Shown in pieces: positions 52,576-61,169 of a DNA stretch of 64,000 bases (position 1 is its first letter; each line of letters begins with the position of its first letter). The notes under the pieces are model-generated. The model saw only the letters and a list, made by a program, of their open reading frames with translations, made no database searches and had not been told where the DNA came from. The position numbers were made by a program, and so were the translations under genes. The DNA is from an uncultured beta proteobacterium. Its GTDB lineage: Bacteria; Pseudomonadota; Gammaproteobacteria; Burkholderiales; Burkholderiaceae. The stretch is taken from NCBI GenBank assembly GCA_903871735.1, contig CAIQHU010000080.1:35037-99036 (forward strand), read 5' to 3'.

Positions 52576-52947
52576 ATGACCCTAACAAGTTTTAGCTATC
52601 TGTTTATTGGCGTCATACTCAATGCCTGCGCACAATTACTTCTAAAGGCAGGCACTCTTCGTCTCGGAGAAATTTCTCTAGCGCCTACAACTCTTCTATC
52701 GACCTTACTGCAACTAGCAACTAATCTACCTATTTTAGGCGGACTTTGCCTCTATGTTTTTTCAGTGATCACTTGGATCGCCGGCCTATCAAGAGTTGAT
52801 GTCTCCATCGCCTATCCTTTGCTCTCGCTCGGTTATGTCCTCAACGCCATTGCCGCCCATTATTTATTTGGTGAAATACTGAGTTGGCAGCGCCTTACTG
52901 CCATTGGTATTATCCTAATTGGTGTCTATCTTTTAGCTAGGTCATAA
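52576..52947 (+). CDS. SMR-type Ara4N-phosphoundecaprenol flippase subunit (ArnE/ArnF-like)
   Basis: A 123-residue four-helix membrane protein of the small multidrug resistance/EamA fold. By position it should flip Ara4N-phosphoundecaprenol across the inner membrane. E. coli needs two such proteins, ArnE and ArnF; only one gene is here. It follows arnT after three bases with an AAAGG ribosome site and precedes arnB by eight bases. Confidence 0.85.
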   Translation: MTLTSFSYLFIGVILNACAQLLLKAGTLRLGEISLAPTTLLSTLLQLATNLPILGGLCLYVFSVITWIAGLSRVDVSIAYPLLSLGYVLNAIAAHYLFGEILSWQRLTAIGIILIGVYLLARS

Positions 52948-52955
52948 TCTAACCG

Positions 52956-54119
52956 ATGAATCAACTCCCTTTTTTACCTTTTACTAAGCCAAATATCGAT
53001 GAGGCTACGATTGCCGCCGTTGGCGATGTCCTGCGTTCTGGCTGGATAACGACTGGCCCGAAATGCCAGCAACTCGAATCAGCCTTATCCGAACTCTTTG
53101 GCGGCCGGCCAGTGCGCTGCTTTGCTAATGGAACCGCCACGATGGAAGTTGCGCTGCGCGTTGCTGGTATTGGTCCTGGTGACGAGGTGATTACAACACC
53201 CATCTCTTGGGTATCGACTGCCAATGTCATCCTCACGGTTGGGGCTAAACCTGTCTTTGTAGATATCGATCTATCAACCCGAAATCTGAATTTGGAATTA
53301 GTTAAAGCCGCCATTACACCAGCAACTAAAGCTATCATGCCGGTTTACTTATCTGGACTACCAGTGGATATTGATCAACTGTACGAAATTGCTGACCACT
53401 ATCAACTGCGCGTTATCGAAGATGCGGCGCAGGCCCTTGGGTCCCATTGGCAAGGAAATTTAATTGGTAGTTCCCATCAGCACCGCTCTGACCTTGTCAG
53501 TTTTAGTTTTCAGGCAAACAAAAATATGACAAGTATCGAGGGTGGATGCCTAGTCATGAACCATGCAGATGAAGCGAATTTAGCCCAGCGCCTGCGACTT
53601 CAAGGTGTTACGCGCACCGGTCTTGATGGTATGGAAGTTGATGTCCTCGGGGGTAAACATAATATGACCGATGTGAATGCTGTGATTGGCATCCATCAAC
53701 TCGCTCAATTGTCAGAATTCATGGTCAAAAGAAAAGCTCTTGTGAAACATTATTTTCAATTATTTGAGCAATCTAAACTCATTGAGTATGGCGTAATCTT
53801 GCCAATAGCAGATATGCATCATAGTAATTGGCATATGTTTCAAGTACTCTTGCCGATCGAACAGTTAAAAACCCGTCATCAAAATAGGTCAACTGTCATG
53901 CAAGCACTGAAAGACCAAGGTATCGGCACGGGTGCGCACTACCCAATTATTACGGACTTTAAACTCTATAAAAATCTTGGCTACCAATCAACCAATACGC
54001 CTGTTGCCCAGCAAGTTGGCCAAGCTATTCTGACCCTACCACTTTTTCCATTAATGACTAATCAGGATGTTGAACGCGTCGTTCACAGCTTAGAAAATGT
54101 TTTTGCGCAGTTTCATTAA
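52956..54119 (+). CDS. arnB: UDP-4-amino-4-deoxy-L-arabinose aminotransferase
   Basis: PLP enzyme of the DegT/DnrJ/EryC1 family that aminates UDP-4-keto-arabinose using glutamate. The 387 residues begin LPFLPFTKPNIDEATIAAVG, with SGWITTGPKC next, and the PLP lysine is in FQANKNMTSIEGG. ANGTATMEVALRVAGIGPGDEVI is the usual cofactor-phosphate region. A terminator-like hairpin follows before arnC. Confidence 0.94.
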   Translation: MNQLPFLPFTKPNIDEATIAAVGDVLRSGWITTGPKCQQLESALSELFGGRPVRCFANGTATMEVALRVAGIGPGDEVITTPISWVSTANVILTVGAKPVFVDIDLSTRNLNLELVKAAITPATKAIMPVYLSGLPVDIDQLYEIADHYQLRVIEDAAQALGSHWQGNLIGSSHQHRSDLVSFSFQANKNMTSIEGGCLVMNHADEANLAQRLRLQGVTRTGLDGMEVDVLGGKHNMTDVNAVIGIHQLAQLSEFMVKRKALVKHYFQLFEQSKLIEYGVILPIADMHHSNWHMFQVLLPIEQLKTRHQNRSTVMQALKDQGIGTGAHYPIITDFKLYKNLGYQSTNTPVAQQVGQAILTLPLFPLMTNQDVERVVHSLENVFAQFH

Positions 54120-54138
54120 TCGGGATCTGCTCAAGTAT

Positions 54139-54171
54139 TTGGTCATAGGTCGAATACGACCAATTATTTTT
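54139..54171 (+). terminator. Hairpin with T-tract between arnB and arnC
   Basis: GGTCG-AATA-CGACC (54148-54161) is followed by AATTATTTTT. A longer alternative, TTGGTC (54139-54144) with GACCAA (54158-54163), uses the same right arm, so the two stems exclude each other, as in attenuators. Confidence 0.5.
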
Positions 54172-54194
54172 AACTCAACTCTACAAAAATTGCA

Positions 54195-54200
54195 TAAAAT
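54195..54200 (+). promoter_or_regulatory. -10-like TAAAAT immediately before arnC
   Basis: TAAAAT, six bases, ATG, after the hairpin that follows arnB. No ribosome site is seen, and the -35 is weak. Confidence 0.4.
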
Positions 54201-54206
54201 CCCCGT

Positions 54207-55208
54207 ATGCAGATAAATTCTCAATCACTGATTCCTGCGCATCTCACTCTACCAGCAATCCCGTTGATATCGATCGTTATACCTGTTTATAACGAGGCGG
54301 AAGGTTTAGATGCTCTTTTTGCCAGACTTTATCCAGCCCTTGATCAAACCGCTCGCGAATTATCTGTTCAATATGAAATCGTTTTCGTCAACGATGGGAG
54401 TAAGGATGAGTCTGCACAACTACTAGCAAAACAATTTAAACTTCGTGAGGATGTGACCCGCGTCGTCCTATTTAATGGTAACTTTGGACAGCATATGGCT
54501 ATCATGGCCGGATTTACCTATGCAAGAGGCCACTTCTTGGTAACTTTAGATGCCGATCTACAAAATCCCCCCGAAGAAATTACCCCAATTGTTAAACTTC
54601 TCCTAGAGGGATATGACTATGTCGGGACTATTCGTATCGCCAGAAAAGATAGCTCATTTCGACGTCTAGCCTCCAAAGCAATGAATCGCTTACGAGACCG
54701 AATCACTAAAATCACAATGACCGACCAAGGTTGTATGATGCGTGGTTATGACCGGCGAGTAGTTAATTTAATGAAGAAAAGCAAAGAAATTAATACCTTC
54801 ATTCCAGCTCTAGGATTTACTTATGCCAGCAAACCGATTGAAATTGAAATCAAACATGAAGAGCGATTTGCTGGTGAGTCAAAATACTCGCTATATCAAC
54901 TCATTCGTCTCAACTTTGACTTGGTTACCGGGTTTTCTGTTTTACCACTGCAAGCTTTTTCATTAATTGGCATCCTCTTAGCGCTTGCCTCCGGTGCGCT
55001 GTTTATGTATCTATTAATTCGCCGATTTGTGATCGGCGCAGAAGTAGAGGGCGTATTTACTTTATTTGCACTCAATTTTTTCCTAATGGGTGTCATGCTC
55101 TTTGGTCTTGGCCTTTTAGGCGAGTATATTGGGCGTATTTACCAACAAGTCCGTCAACGTCCCCGCTATGTCGTCATGGGTGTTTTGGAACGTGATGTCG
55201 CACAATAA
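54207..55208 (+). CDS. arnC: Undecaprenyl-phosphate 4-deoxy-4-formamido-L-arabinose transferase
   Basis: GT2 glycosyltransferase that attaches formyl-Ara4N to undecaprenyl phosphate on the cytoplasmic face. The fold has SIVIPVYNEAEGLDALFARL, FVNDGSKDES, and TLDADLQNPPEEI with the metal-binding DAD. Two C-terminal membrane helices (about residues 245-310) anchor it. The 333 residues match E. coli ArnC. The formyltransferase gene overlaps its end by 14 bases. Confidence 0.94.
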   Translation: MQINSQSLIPAHLTLPAIPLISIVIPVYNEAEGLDALFARLYPALDQTARELSVQYEIVFVNDGSKDESAQLLAKQFKLREDVTRVVLFNGNFGQHMAIMAGFTYARGHFLVTLDADLQNPPEEITPIVKLLLEGYDYVGTIRIARKDSSFRRLASKAMNRLRDRITKITMTDQGCMMRGYDRRVVNLMKKSKEINTFIPALGFTYASKPIEIEIKHEERFAGESKYSLYQLIRLNFDLVTGFSVLPLQAFSLIGILLALASGALFMYLLIRRFVIGAEVEGVFTLFALNFFLMGVMLFGLGLLGEYIGRIYQQVRQRPRYVVMGVLERDVAQ

Positions 55209-56112
55209 AGCCATTGTCTTTGCTTATCATACGGTCGGCGTGAAATGCCTCACCGCCCTTCTAGATGGTGGTTTTGAAGTGCCACTCGTAGTGACCCATG
55301 AAGACCATCCCGAGGAAGTGATTTGGTTTGAATCAGTCTCTAAGCTGTGTCAAGTACGCCACATCCCCTACATTACCCCAACAGACTTGAATACTCCAGA
55401 ACTAGTCCAACAAATTCAAAATATAGCGCCAGACTACCTCTTCTCTTTTTACTACCGCTTCATGATTCCTGATCAAATCCTCAGTCTTGCGAAAATTGCA
55501 GCGCTCAATATGCATGGCTCCTTACTCCCCAAATACCGTGGTCGTGTTCCAGTTAACTGGGCTGTTTTGCACGGCGAAATAAAAACTGGCGCAACCCTGC
55601 ATGTCATGGAAACCAAACCCGATGCAGGTGATATTGTTAGTCAAAAACAAGTTCCGATCGGGCCAGATGACACCGCCTTTATGGTTTTTAATCAAGTAGC
55701 GCAAGCTGCTGTTGTTGTGTTAAATGAAGTACTTCCAGAACTTCGAAATGGGAATTTTTCAAGAAGACCAAACCGCCTCCAAGAGGGTAGTTACTTTGGG
55801 GCAAGAAAGCCCGAAGATGGGCGAATCGATTGGCAACAACCAGCAGCCCAAGTCTACAATCTCTACCGCGCAGTCGCGCCCCCCTATCCCGGGGCATTTA
55901 CTCAAATCGGACAAAGGCGGCTGGTGATTGCTAAAGCACAACTCGCAAGCCTACCTAATACCCAAACCAAACTAGTGTCTGGGCTTCAAATTATCAATCA
56001 GAGAATTTACGGCGTCTGCGGCGACGGCCGGTGCCTGCTTGTGACCTCTTTACAACTCGCAGGACAAGAAATACGTGCCAAAGATCTGAAAATTCTCTTA
56101 TCTCAGACCTGA
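55195..56112 (+). CDS. arnA: UDP-Ara4N formyltransferase (stand-alone ArnA N-terminal domain)
   Basis: Formylates UDP-Ara4N with 10-formyl-tetrahydrofolate. The 305 residues correspond to residues 1-304 of E. coli ArnA. Catalytic residues are visible in NMHGSLLPKYRGRVPVNW (Asn and His) and KPDAGDIV (Asp). The start chosen, ATG at 55195 giving MSHNKAIVFAYHTVG, matches homologs and overlaps arnC by 14 bases; the frame is open further upstream, but that stretch is coding for arnC. The decarboxylase half is a separate gene 35 bases downstream. Confidence 0.93.
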   Translation: MSHNKAIVFAYHTVGVKCLTALLDGGFEVPLVVTHEDHPEEVIWFESVSKLCQVRHIPYITPTDLNTPELVQQIQNIAPDYLFSFYYRFMIPDQILSLAKIAALNMHGSLLPKYRGRVPVNWAVLHGEIKTGATLHVMETKPDAGDIVSQKQVPIGPDDTAFMVFNQVAQAAVVVLNEVLPELRNGNFSRRPNRLQEGSYFGARKPEDGRIDWQQPAAQVYNLYRAVAPPYPGAFTQIGQRRLVIAKAQLASLPNTQTKLVSGLQIINQRIYGVCGDGRCLLVTSLQLAGQEIRAKDLKILLSQT

Positions 56113-56147
56113 GCGATTAAAATGGAATCTAGACGAAAGATTCCGAC

Positions 56148-57194
56148 ATGACAAAAAAGATATTAATCCTTGGTGTAAATGGGTTTATTGGCCACCATCT
56201 CTCTAAACGTATTCTGGAAACAACCGATTGGGAAGTGTATGGCATGGATATGCAAGACGACCGCCTTGCAGATATCGCGAAACATCCACGCATGCATTTT
56301 TTTGAGGGTGATATCACGATTAATAAAGAATGGGTCGAGTACCATATTCGAAAATGTGATGTCATTTTGCCGCTCGTTGCAATCGCTACTCCAGCAACCT
56401 ATGTGCAACAACCGCTCAAGGTCTTTGAGTTAGACTTTGAGGCTAACCTTCCGATCGTGCGCTCGGCCCATAAGTATGGCAAGCACCTCGTCTTCCCATC
56501 GACCTCCGAGGTCTATGGGATGAGCACCGATGAAGAATTTGATCCAGAGTCATCCCCACTCATTTACGGCCCAATTAATAAACCCCGTTGGATCTATGCC
56601 TGTGCTAAACAGCTCATGGATCGGGTGATCTGGGGTTATGGTATGGAAGGTCTTCGCTTTACTCTTTTTAGACCATTTAATTGGATCGGCCCAGGACTTG
56701 ATAGTATCTATACCTCCAAAGAGGGATCGTCTCGGGTTGTAACCCAATTCTTAGGTCATATCGCTCGCGGTGAGCCAATCAATCTAGTCGATGGTGGACT
56801 CCAAAAGAGAACCTTTACTTATATCAATGATGGGATCGAAGCCTTATCACTCATCCTAGCCAATAAAAATGATGTGGCAAATGGGAAAATCTATAACATC
56901 GGCAATCCTGTCAATAACTTCTCGGTAAAAGAGCTGGCAAATATGATGTTAACTATCGCTAAACGGATCCCCGAATATCGTGAAACCGCATTACAAGTAG
57001 TCATCCAAGAAACAACCTCCAATGCCTACTATGGGAATGGTTATCAGGATGTACAAAATCGTGTCCCTAAAATACAAAATACGATTGATGAACTACATTG
57101 GCACCCTAAAACAACTATGACAGATGCCCTTGAGCATATTTTTGAGGCCTACCGCCACGATGTAATAAAGGCTCGTAACCTCGTCGAAAATTAA
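56148..57194 (+). CDS. UDP-glucuronic acid oxidative decarboxylase (stand-alone ArnA C-terminal domain)
   Basis: SDR-family enzyme that oxidises and decarboxylates UDP-glucuronate to UDP-4-keto-arabinose. The NAD site is GVNGFIG at the N-terminus; catalytic elements are FPSTSEVYGMS and YACAKQLMDR (the Y-x3-K pair). Further on, RPFNWIGPGLDSIYTSKEG is an ArnA signature. The 348 residues correspond to the C-terminal part of E. coli ArnA, so the bifunctional enzyme is split here. arnD follows after two bases. Confidence 0.93.
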   Translation: MTKKILILGVNGFIGHHLSKRILETTDWEVYGMDMQDDRLADIAKHPRMHFFEGDITINKEWVEYHIRKCDVILPLVAIATPATYVQQPLKVFELDFEANLPIVRSAHKYGKHLVFPSTSEVYGMSTDEEFDPESSPLIYGPINKPRWIYACAKQLMDRVIWGYGMEGLRFTLFRPFNWIGPGLDSIYTSKEGSSRVVTQFLGHIARGEPINLVDGGLQKRTFTYINDGIEALSLILANKNDVANGKIYNIGNPVNNFSVKELANMMLTIAKRIPEYRETALQVVIQETTSNAYYGNGYQDVQNRVPKIQNTIDELHWHPKTTMTDALEHIFEAYRHDVIKARNLVEN

Positions 57195-57196
57195 AC

Positions 57197-58141
57197 ATGG
57201 GGCAAATCGCTCTCAAAGTCGATGTTGATACCCTCAGAGGCACGCTAGAAGGTGTGCCTCGTCTACTGAAACTGTTTCAAAAACATCAAATCCATGCTAC
57301 TTTTTTGTTCAGCTTAGGCCCAGATCATACGGGCTGGGCCCTCAAAAGAATCTTTCGACCAGGTTTTTTAAAAAAAGTCTCCAGGACTTCAGTTGTTGAA
57401 CATTACGGTCTAAAAACGTTGAGTTACGGTGTACTCCTGCCGGCTCCGGATATTGGTCTGCGTGGTAAGAAAGTGTTGCAAGATGTCGCCCAGGCACAAC
57501 ACGAAGTTGGTATTCATTGTTGGGATCACGTGCTTTGGCAAGATCATGTCCGCCATCAACATCCAGTCTGGACGCAAAAACAGATGCAACTCGCGATCGA
57601 GCGCTTTGTCGAAATTTTTAACGCCCCTCCCAAAACGCATGGCGCTGCCGGTTGGCAAATGAATATAACCGCCCTTGAACAAATTGATGCCTGGCAAATG
57701 TCCTACGCCTCCGATGGGAGAGCCCAAAGCAATCTAGCGCCGTACCGAATCAAATTTGATCAAGGTCCAAGTAAACATATTCAGTATCCAACTACGCTAC
57801 CAACCTTCGATGAACTGCTAGGGGTCGATGGTCTAGATGGACTTGGGGCAGTAGAAAAAATCTTGCAATACACAGCAAATAATTCGAGCGATCAAGTCTT
57901 TACCCTGCACGCTGAATTAGAGGGTCAAAAATTATTACCCCTCTTTGAAAAGTTGATCACCGGTTGGGCCAAACAAGGACATCACTGTGTCAGCTTACAA
58001 GTACTGCACGAATCATGGCTTGCTAACGGACAATTACAAAATCTACCAGTTCTGCCCTTTACCTGGGGACAAACCCCCAACCGCAGTGGTGATTTAATGC
58101 TCATGCCCGCAAGTCTTCATCCCAACCATGAACAAATCTGA
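57197..58141 (+). CDS. arnD: 4-deoxy-4-formamido-L-arabinose-phosphoundecaprenol deformylase
   Basis: Polysaccharide-deacetylase-fold enzyme that removes the formyl group after attachment to undecaprenyl phosphate, making the pathway irreversible. Metal ligands are in LKVDVDTLRGT and GIHCWDHVLWQDH, and KTHGAAGWQMN follows. The 314 residues match ArnD. The start codon is two bases after the decarboxylase stop. It is the last arn gene. Confidence 0.93.
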   Translation: MGQIALKVDVDTLRGTLEGVPRLLKLFQKHQIHATFLFSLGPDHTGWALKRIFRPGFLKKVSRTSVVEHYGLKTLSYGVLLPAPDIGLRGKKVLQDVAQAQHEVGIHCWDHVLWQDHVRHQHPVWTQKQMQLAIERFVEIFNAPPKTHGAAGWQMNITALEQIDAWQMSYASDGRAQSNLAPYRIKFDQGPSKHIQYPTTLPTFDELLGVDGLDGLGAVEKILQYTANNSSDQVFTLHAELEGQKLLPLFEKLITGWAKQGHHCVSLQVLHESWLANGQLQNLPVLPFTWGQTPNRSGDLMLMPASLHPNHEQI

Positions 58142-58211
58142 TGAATCTCGTAAATCTCTGTAGGGATACAAAATAGTGGCAAAATACGATTAATAATTAT
58201 TGGAGAAAGAA

Positions 58212-58679
58212 ATGCGTATTCAATTAGGCGACGTCATACCAATGTGTCAACTTCCGGCAACCTCAGGCCTTTGCTTTACACCATCTTCCTGCCTTGGTAA
58301 AAAACTGGTACTCTATTTTTACCCGAAAGATGATACCCCGGGTTGCACTGTCGAGGCAGGTAATTTTCGTGATCTGATTGATCAATTTACCCAAGCAAAT
58401 ACCGTCATTATTGGCGTTTCGAGAGACTCCATGAAATCTCATGAAAATTTCAAAAACAAACATGAACTGCCCTTTGAGTTAATTGCTGATACAGATGAGG
58501 TTTTGTGTCATTTATTTGACGTAATCAAAATGAAAAACATGTATGGGAAACAAGTCAGAGGCGTGGAAAGAAGCACCTTTGTATTTGATTCTAAAGGAAT
58601 TTTAAAATTCGAGTGGCGGGGATTAAAGGTTCTTGGACATGTTGATGAAGTTTTGAAGACCGTGGTTGCAATGTCTTAA
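58212..58679 (+). CDS. bcp: Peroxiredoxin, Bcp/PrxQ type
   Basis: Thiol peroxidase that reduces hydroperoxides. The peroxidatic Cys is in DDTPGCTVEAGNF. The resolving Cys that E. coli Bcp has five residues later is Gly here; other cysteines (near residues 12, 21, 27 and 101) could serve. DVIKMKNMYGKQVRGVERSTF is the usual end. The ATG at 58212 has a GGAG ribosome site six bases away; a TTG four codons earlier lies before that site. 155 residues. Confidence 0.93.
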   Translation: MRIQLGDVIPMCQLPATSGLCFTPSSCLGKKLVLYFYPKDDTPGCTVEAGNFRDLIDQFTQANTVIIGVSRDSMKSHENFKNKHELPFELIADTDEVLCHLFDVIKMKNMYGKQVRGVERSTFVFDSKGILKFEWRGLKVLGHVDEVLKTVVAMS

Positions 58680-58999
58680 TATTTGCGCTAGTCTAGTATT
58701 AATGCGCATAAAATGCTGTTTGTTCACAACTTCCCTGTTTCTTGACCGCCTGAGTCAGGTAGGCTTCACAACCCAAGAAACAACTCTAGAATTAACCCCA
58801 GAAACAACCCATCAAACATCTCCCAAAATATTTCCAAACCTAGCACACCAGTGCAGTCTAGACCAAGCTTTTAGAGGCTTCAGGTTCAAGATACCTTTTA
58901 GTCAAATAATTACCAGTTCTAAGTCCTATTTTAAGTCTGAATTGGCCCAGCTAAAAAAAATTTCCCTCGCTTTTTATTATTCCTCAAAGGAGTTTTTGC
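58680..58999. other. 320-base gap between bcp and phoH
   Basis: I see no supported gene here. A 127-codon frame crosses it but runs out of frame into phoH. A small palindrome CCTGAGTCAGG sits at 58749-58759, and AAAGGAG at the right end is the phoH ribosome site. Confidence 0.6.
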
Positions 59000-60667
59000 A
59001 TGCCATTACCCCCAGCACCAACCCAAACTGCAGACGAATTACATGGTAAAAATCTCCCTAAACCTTCACTAAATCATCGCCCACCCCAAAAGTTGCCTTC
59101 CTTGGTGGATGATTATCTAGACACTCCAGATGATGATGCTGAAAAACCGCCACAAGAACTCACCCGCGTAGCAACACATTTGACCAATCCAGAAGTGTTA
59201 CAACCAAAACAGTCCGCCCCTAGTAAACCAACACGCCAGAATAATAAAAATAAAAATCGTCTCGTATCTTCAAAACTCAAACTATTTGTGCTTGATACGA
59301 ACGTCCTCATGCATGATCCTTCGTCACTTTTTCGTTTCGAGGAACATGACGTTTACCTGCCAATGACCACTCTCGAAGAGCTAGATAATCATAAAAAAGG
59401 GATGAGTGAGGTTGCTCGGAATGCCAGGGCTGTAAGTCGATCTCTAGACGGTCTAGTCGATGACACAAGTGGCCTACTTAACCAAGGTATCGCGCTCAAT
59501 AAATTAGGAAATCAAGATGCTACTGGTAAATTATTTTTTCAGACCGATCTTAAAGCAATTGAATTACCCGAAGGACTCCCGGAAGGCAAGGGTGACAATA
59601 TTATTTTAGGCGTAGTGCGCTTTTTACAAAAAACCTTTATAGACCACGAAGTAGTACTCGTCTCTAAAGATATTAATATGCGCATCAAGGCCCGTGCCCT
59701 AGGCCTCCCTGCAGAGGATTACTTTAACGATCAAGTTCTCGAAGACCGAGATCTCATGTATGCAGGACTCCTCAGCTTGTCAGAAGACTTTTGGACTAAG
59801 CATGGTAAAGGGATGGAGAGCTGGAGTGATGGCAAATCGGGAACGATGTTCTACAGAATAACAGGCCCACTGGTCTCAAGCATGATGGTCAACCAATTTG
59901 TTTTCCAGGAAAACTCCGATGGAACAACCCCCTTTTATGCGCAAGTAAAAGAAATTCATGGCAAAACAGCCCTCCTACAAACCCTCAAAGATTTTTCACA
60001 TCAAAAAAATAATGTCTGGAGTATTACTGCCCGAAATCGTGAACAGAACTTCGCCCTCAACCTGCTCATGAATCCTGAAATAGACTTCGTCACTCTCCTT
60101 GGGCAAGCTGGTACAGGCAAAACTCTCCTAGCTCTTGCAGCAGGTCTAGAACAAGTACTAGATAGTAAGCGCTATAACGAAATTATCATCACGCGCGCAA
60201 CTGTGCCAGTTGGTGAAGATATCGGATTTTTACCAGGTACCGAAGAAGAAAAAATGCAACCTTGGATGGGTGCTTTTGATGATAATCTAGAAGTTCTGCA
60301 CCGCAGCGATGATAGTGCTGGAGAATGGGGCCGTGCTGCTACTCAAGAACTAATCCGCTCACGCATCAAGGTAAAAAGTATGAATTTTATGCGGGGTAGA
60401 ACCTTTGTTAGTAAGTTTGTCATAATTGACGAAGCACAAAACCTCACTCCGAAACAAATGAAAACGCTAGTGACGCGTGCAGGTCCTGGTACTAAACTCA
60501 TTTGCCTAGGAAATATTGCTCAAATTGACACCCCCTACCTCACCGAAGGATCGTCCGGCCTAACCTATGTAGTCGACCGCTTTAAGGGTTGGCGACACGG
60601 GGGACACATAACCCTAGCCAGAGGAGAGCGCTCACGTCTGGCTGATCATGCTGCAGAAATTTTATAA
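59000..60667 (+). CDS. PhoH2-type protein: PIN RNase domain fused to PhoH ATPase
   Basis: A 555-residue fusion. Residues about 1-90 are low complexity (P, Q, N, K). The PIN domain starts at FVLDTNVLMHDPSS and has LEELDNHKKGMSEVARNARA with acidic residues for metal. The PhoH domain has Walker A GQAGTGKT and Walker B FVIIDEAQNLTPKQMKT. PhoH2 proteins of mycobacteria unwind and cut RNA; the same is inferred here. AAAGGAG seven bases before the ATG is a strong ribosome site. The NlpC gene overlaps its end by 20 bases. Confidence 0.92.
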   Translation: MPLPPAPTQTADELHGKNLPKPSLNHRPPQKLPSLVDDYLDTPDDDAEKPPQELTRVATHLTNPEVLQPKQSAPSKPTRQNNKNKNRLVSSKLKLFVLDTNVLMHDPSSLFRFEEHDVYLPMTTLEELDNHKKGMSEVARNARAVSRSLDGLVDDTSGLLNQGIALNKLGNQDATGKLFFQTDLKAIELPEGLPEGKGDNIILGVVRFLQKTFIDHEVVLVSKDINMRIKARALGLPAEDYFNDQVLEDRDLMYAGLLSLSEDFWTKHGKGMESWSDGKSGTMFYRITGPLVSSMMVNQFVFQENSDGTTPFYAQVKEIHGKTALLQTLKDFSHQKNNVWSITARNREQNFALNLLMNPEIDFVTLLGQAGTGKTLLALAAGLEQVLDSKRYNEIIITRATVPVGEDIGFLPGTEEEKMQPWMGAFDDNLEVLHRSDDSAGEWGRAATQELIRSRIKVKSMNFMRGRTFVSKFVIIDEAQNLTPKQMKTLVTRAGPGTKLICLGNIAQIDTPYLTEGSSGLTYVVDRFKGWRHGGHITLARGERSRLADHAAEIL

Positions 60668-61169
60668 ATATGTCCTGCTTGTTGCCTGGCTCATTTTACA
60701 AGCAGGCTGCAGTACTTTTTATTCAGCATCTAAGCATCCAATAGTCCTTCATCCATCAAAGCCAATTGATCCTAAAGGCGCTTCAAACTATTCGTCAGAT
60801 GATATTGCGACAACAGCTTCTAAACTGATTGGAGTCCCCTATCGCTGGGGTGGAAATACCCCAGCTAGTGGCTTTGATTGTAGCGGTCTAGTCTATTATG
60901 TGTTTTCGCAATCACGTCAAATTTATCTACCCAGAACCACCAGTCAAATGAGCAAATTTGGGCAAAATATTCCAAAATCTGCTCTGACTCCAGGAGACCT
61001 AGTCTTCTTTAATACCCTCGGGGATCCCTATTCGCATGTCGGGATTTATACCGGCAAAGGAAAATTCGTACATGCTCCAACATCTGGCGGTACAGTTCGG
61101 CAAGAAGACCTGAGTGCCAACTATTGGTCTTCTCGATTTACCGAAGCTAGACGTATGTCAACTAACTAA
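60648..61169 (+). CDS. NlpC/P60 family peptidase, lipoprotein
   Basis: Cell-wall peptidase, probably a D,L-endopeptidase, attached by lipid. The signal peptide ends in a lipobox LQAGC (Cys 21). The C40 domain has the catalytic Cys in GFDCSGLVYYVF and His in YSHVGIYTGKGKFVHAP. The 173 residues are typical of Spr/NlpC-like proteins. The start lies inside the end of phoH. It converges with the hydrolase gene, overlapping it by eight bases. Confidence 0.93.
   Translation: MLQKFYKYVLLVAWLILQAGCSTFYSASKHPIVLHPSKPIDPKGASNYSSDDIATTASKLIGVPYRWGGNTPASGFDCSGLVYYVFSQSRQIYLPRTTSQMSKFGQNIPKSALTPGDLVFFNTLGDPYSHVGIYTGKGKFVHAPTSGGTVRQEDLSANYWSSRFTEARRMSTN

Noticed and set aside
55129..55194. 22-codon N-terminal extension of the ArnA formyltransferase
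   Set aside because: It is the arnC C-terminus read in another frame; homologs begin at the Met at 55195.
58666..59049. 127-codon frame between bcp and phoH
   Set aside because: No ribosome site, low-complexity T/S/L text, and its end overlaps phoH out of frame while phoH has a strong ribosome site.
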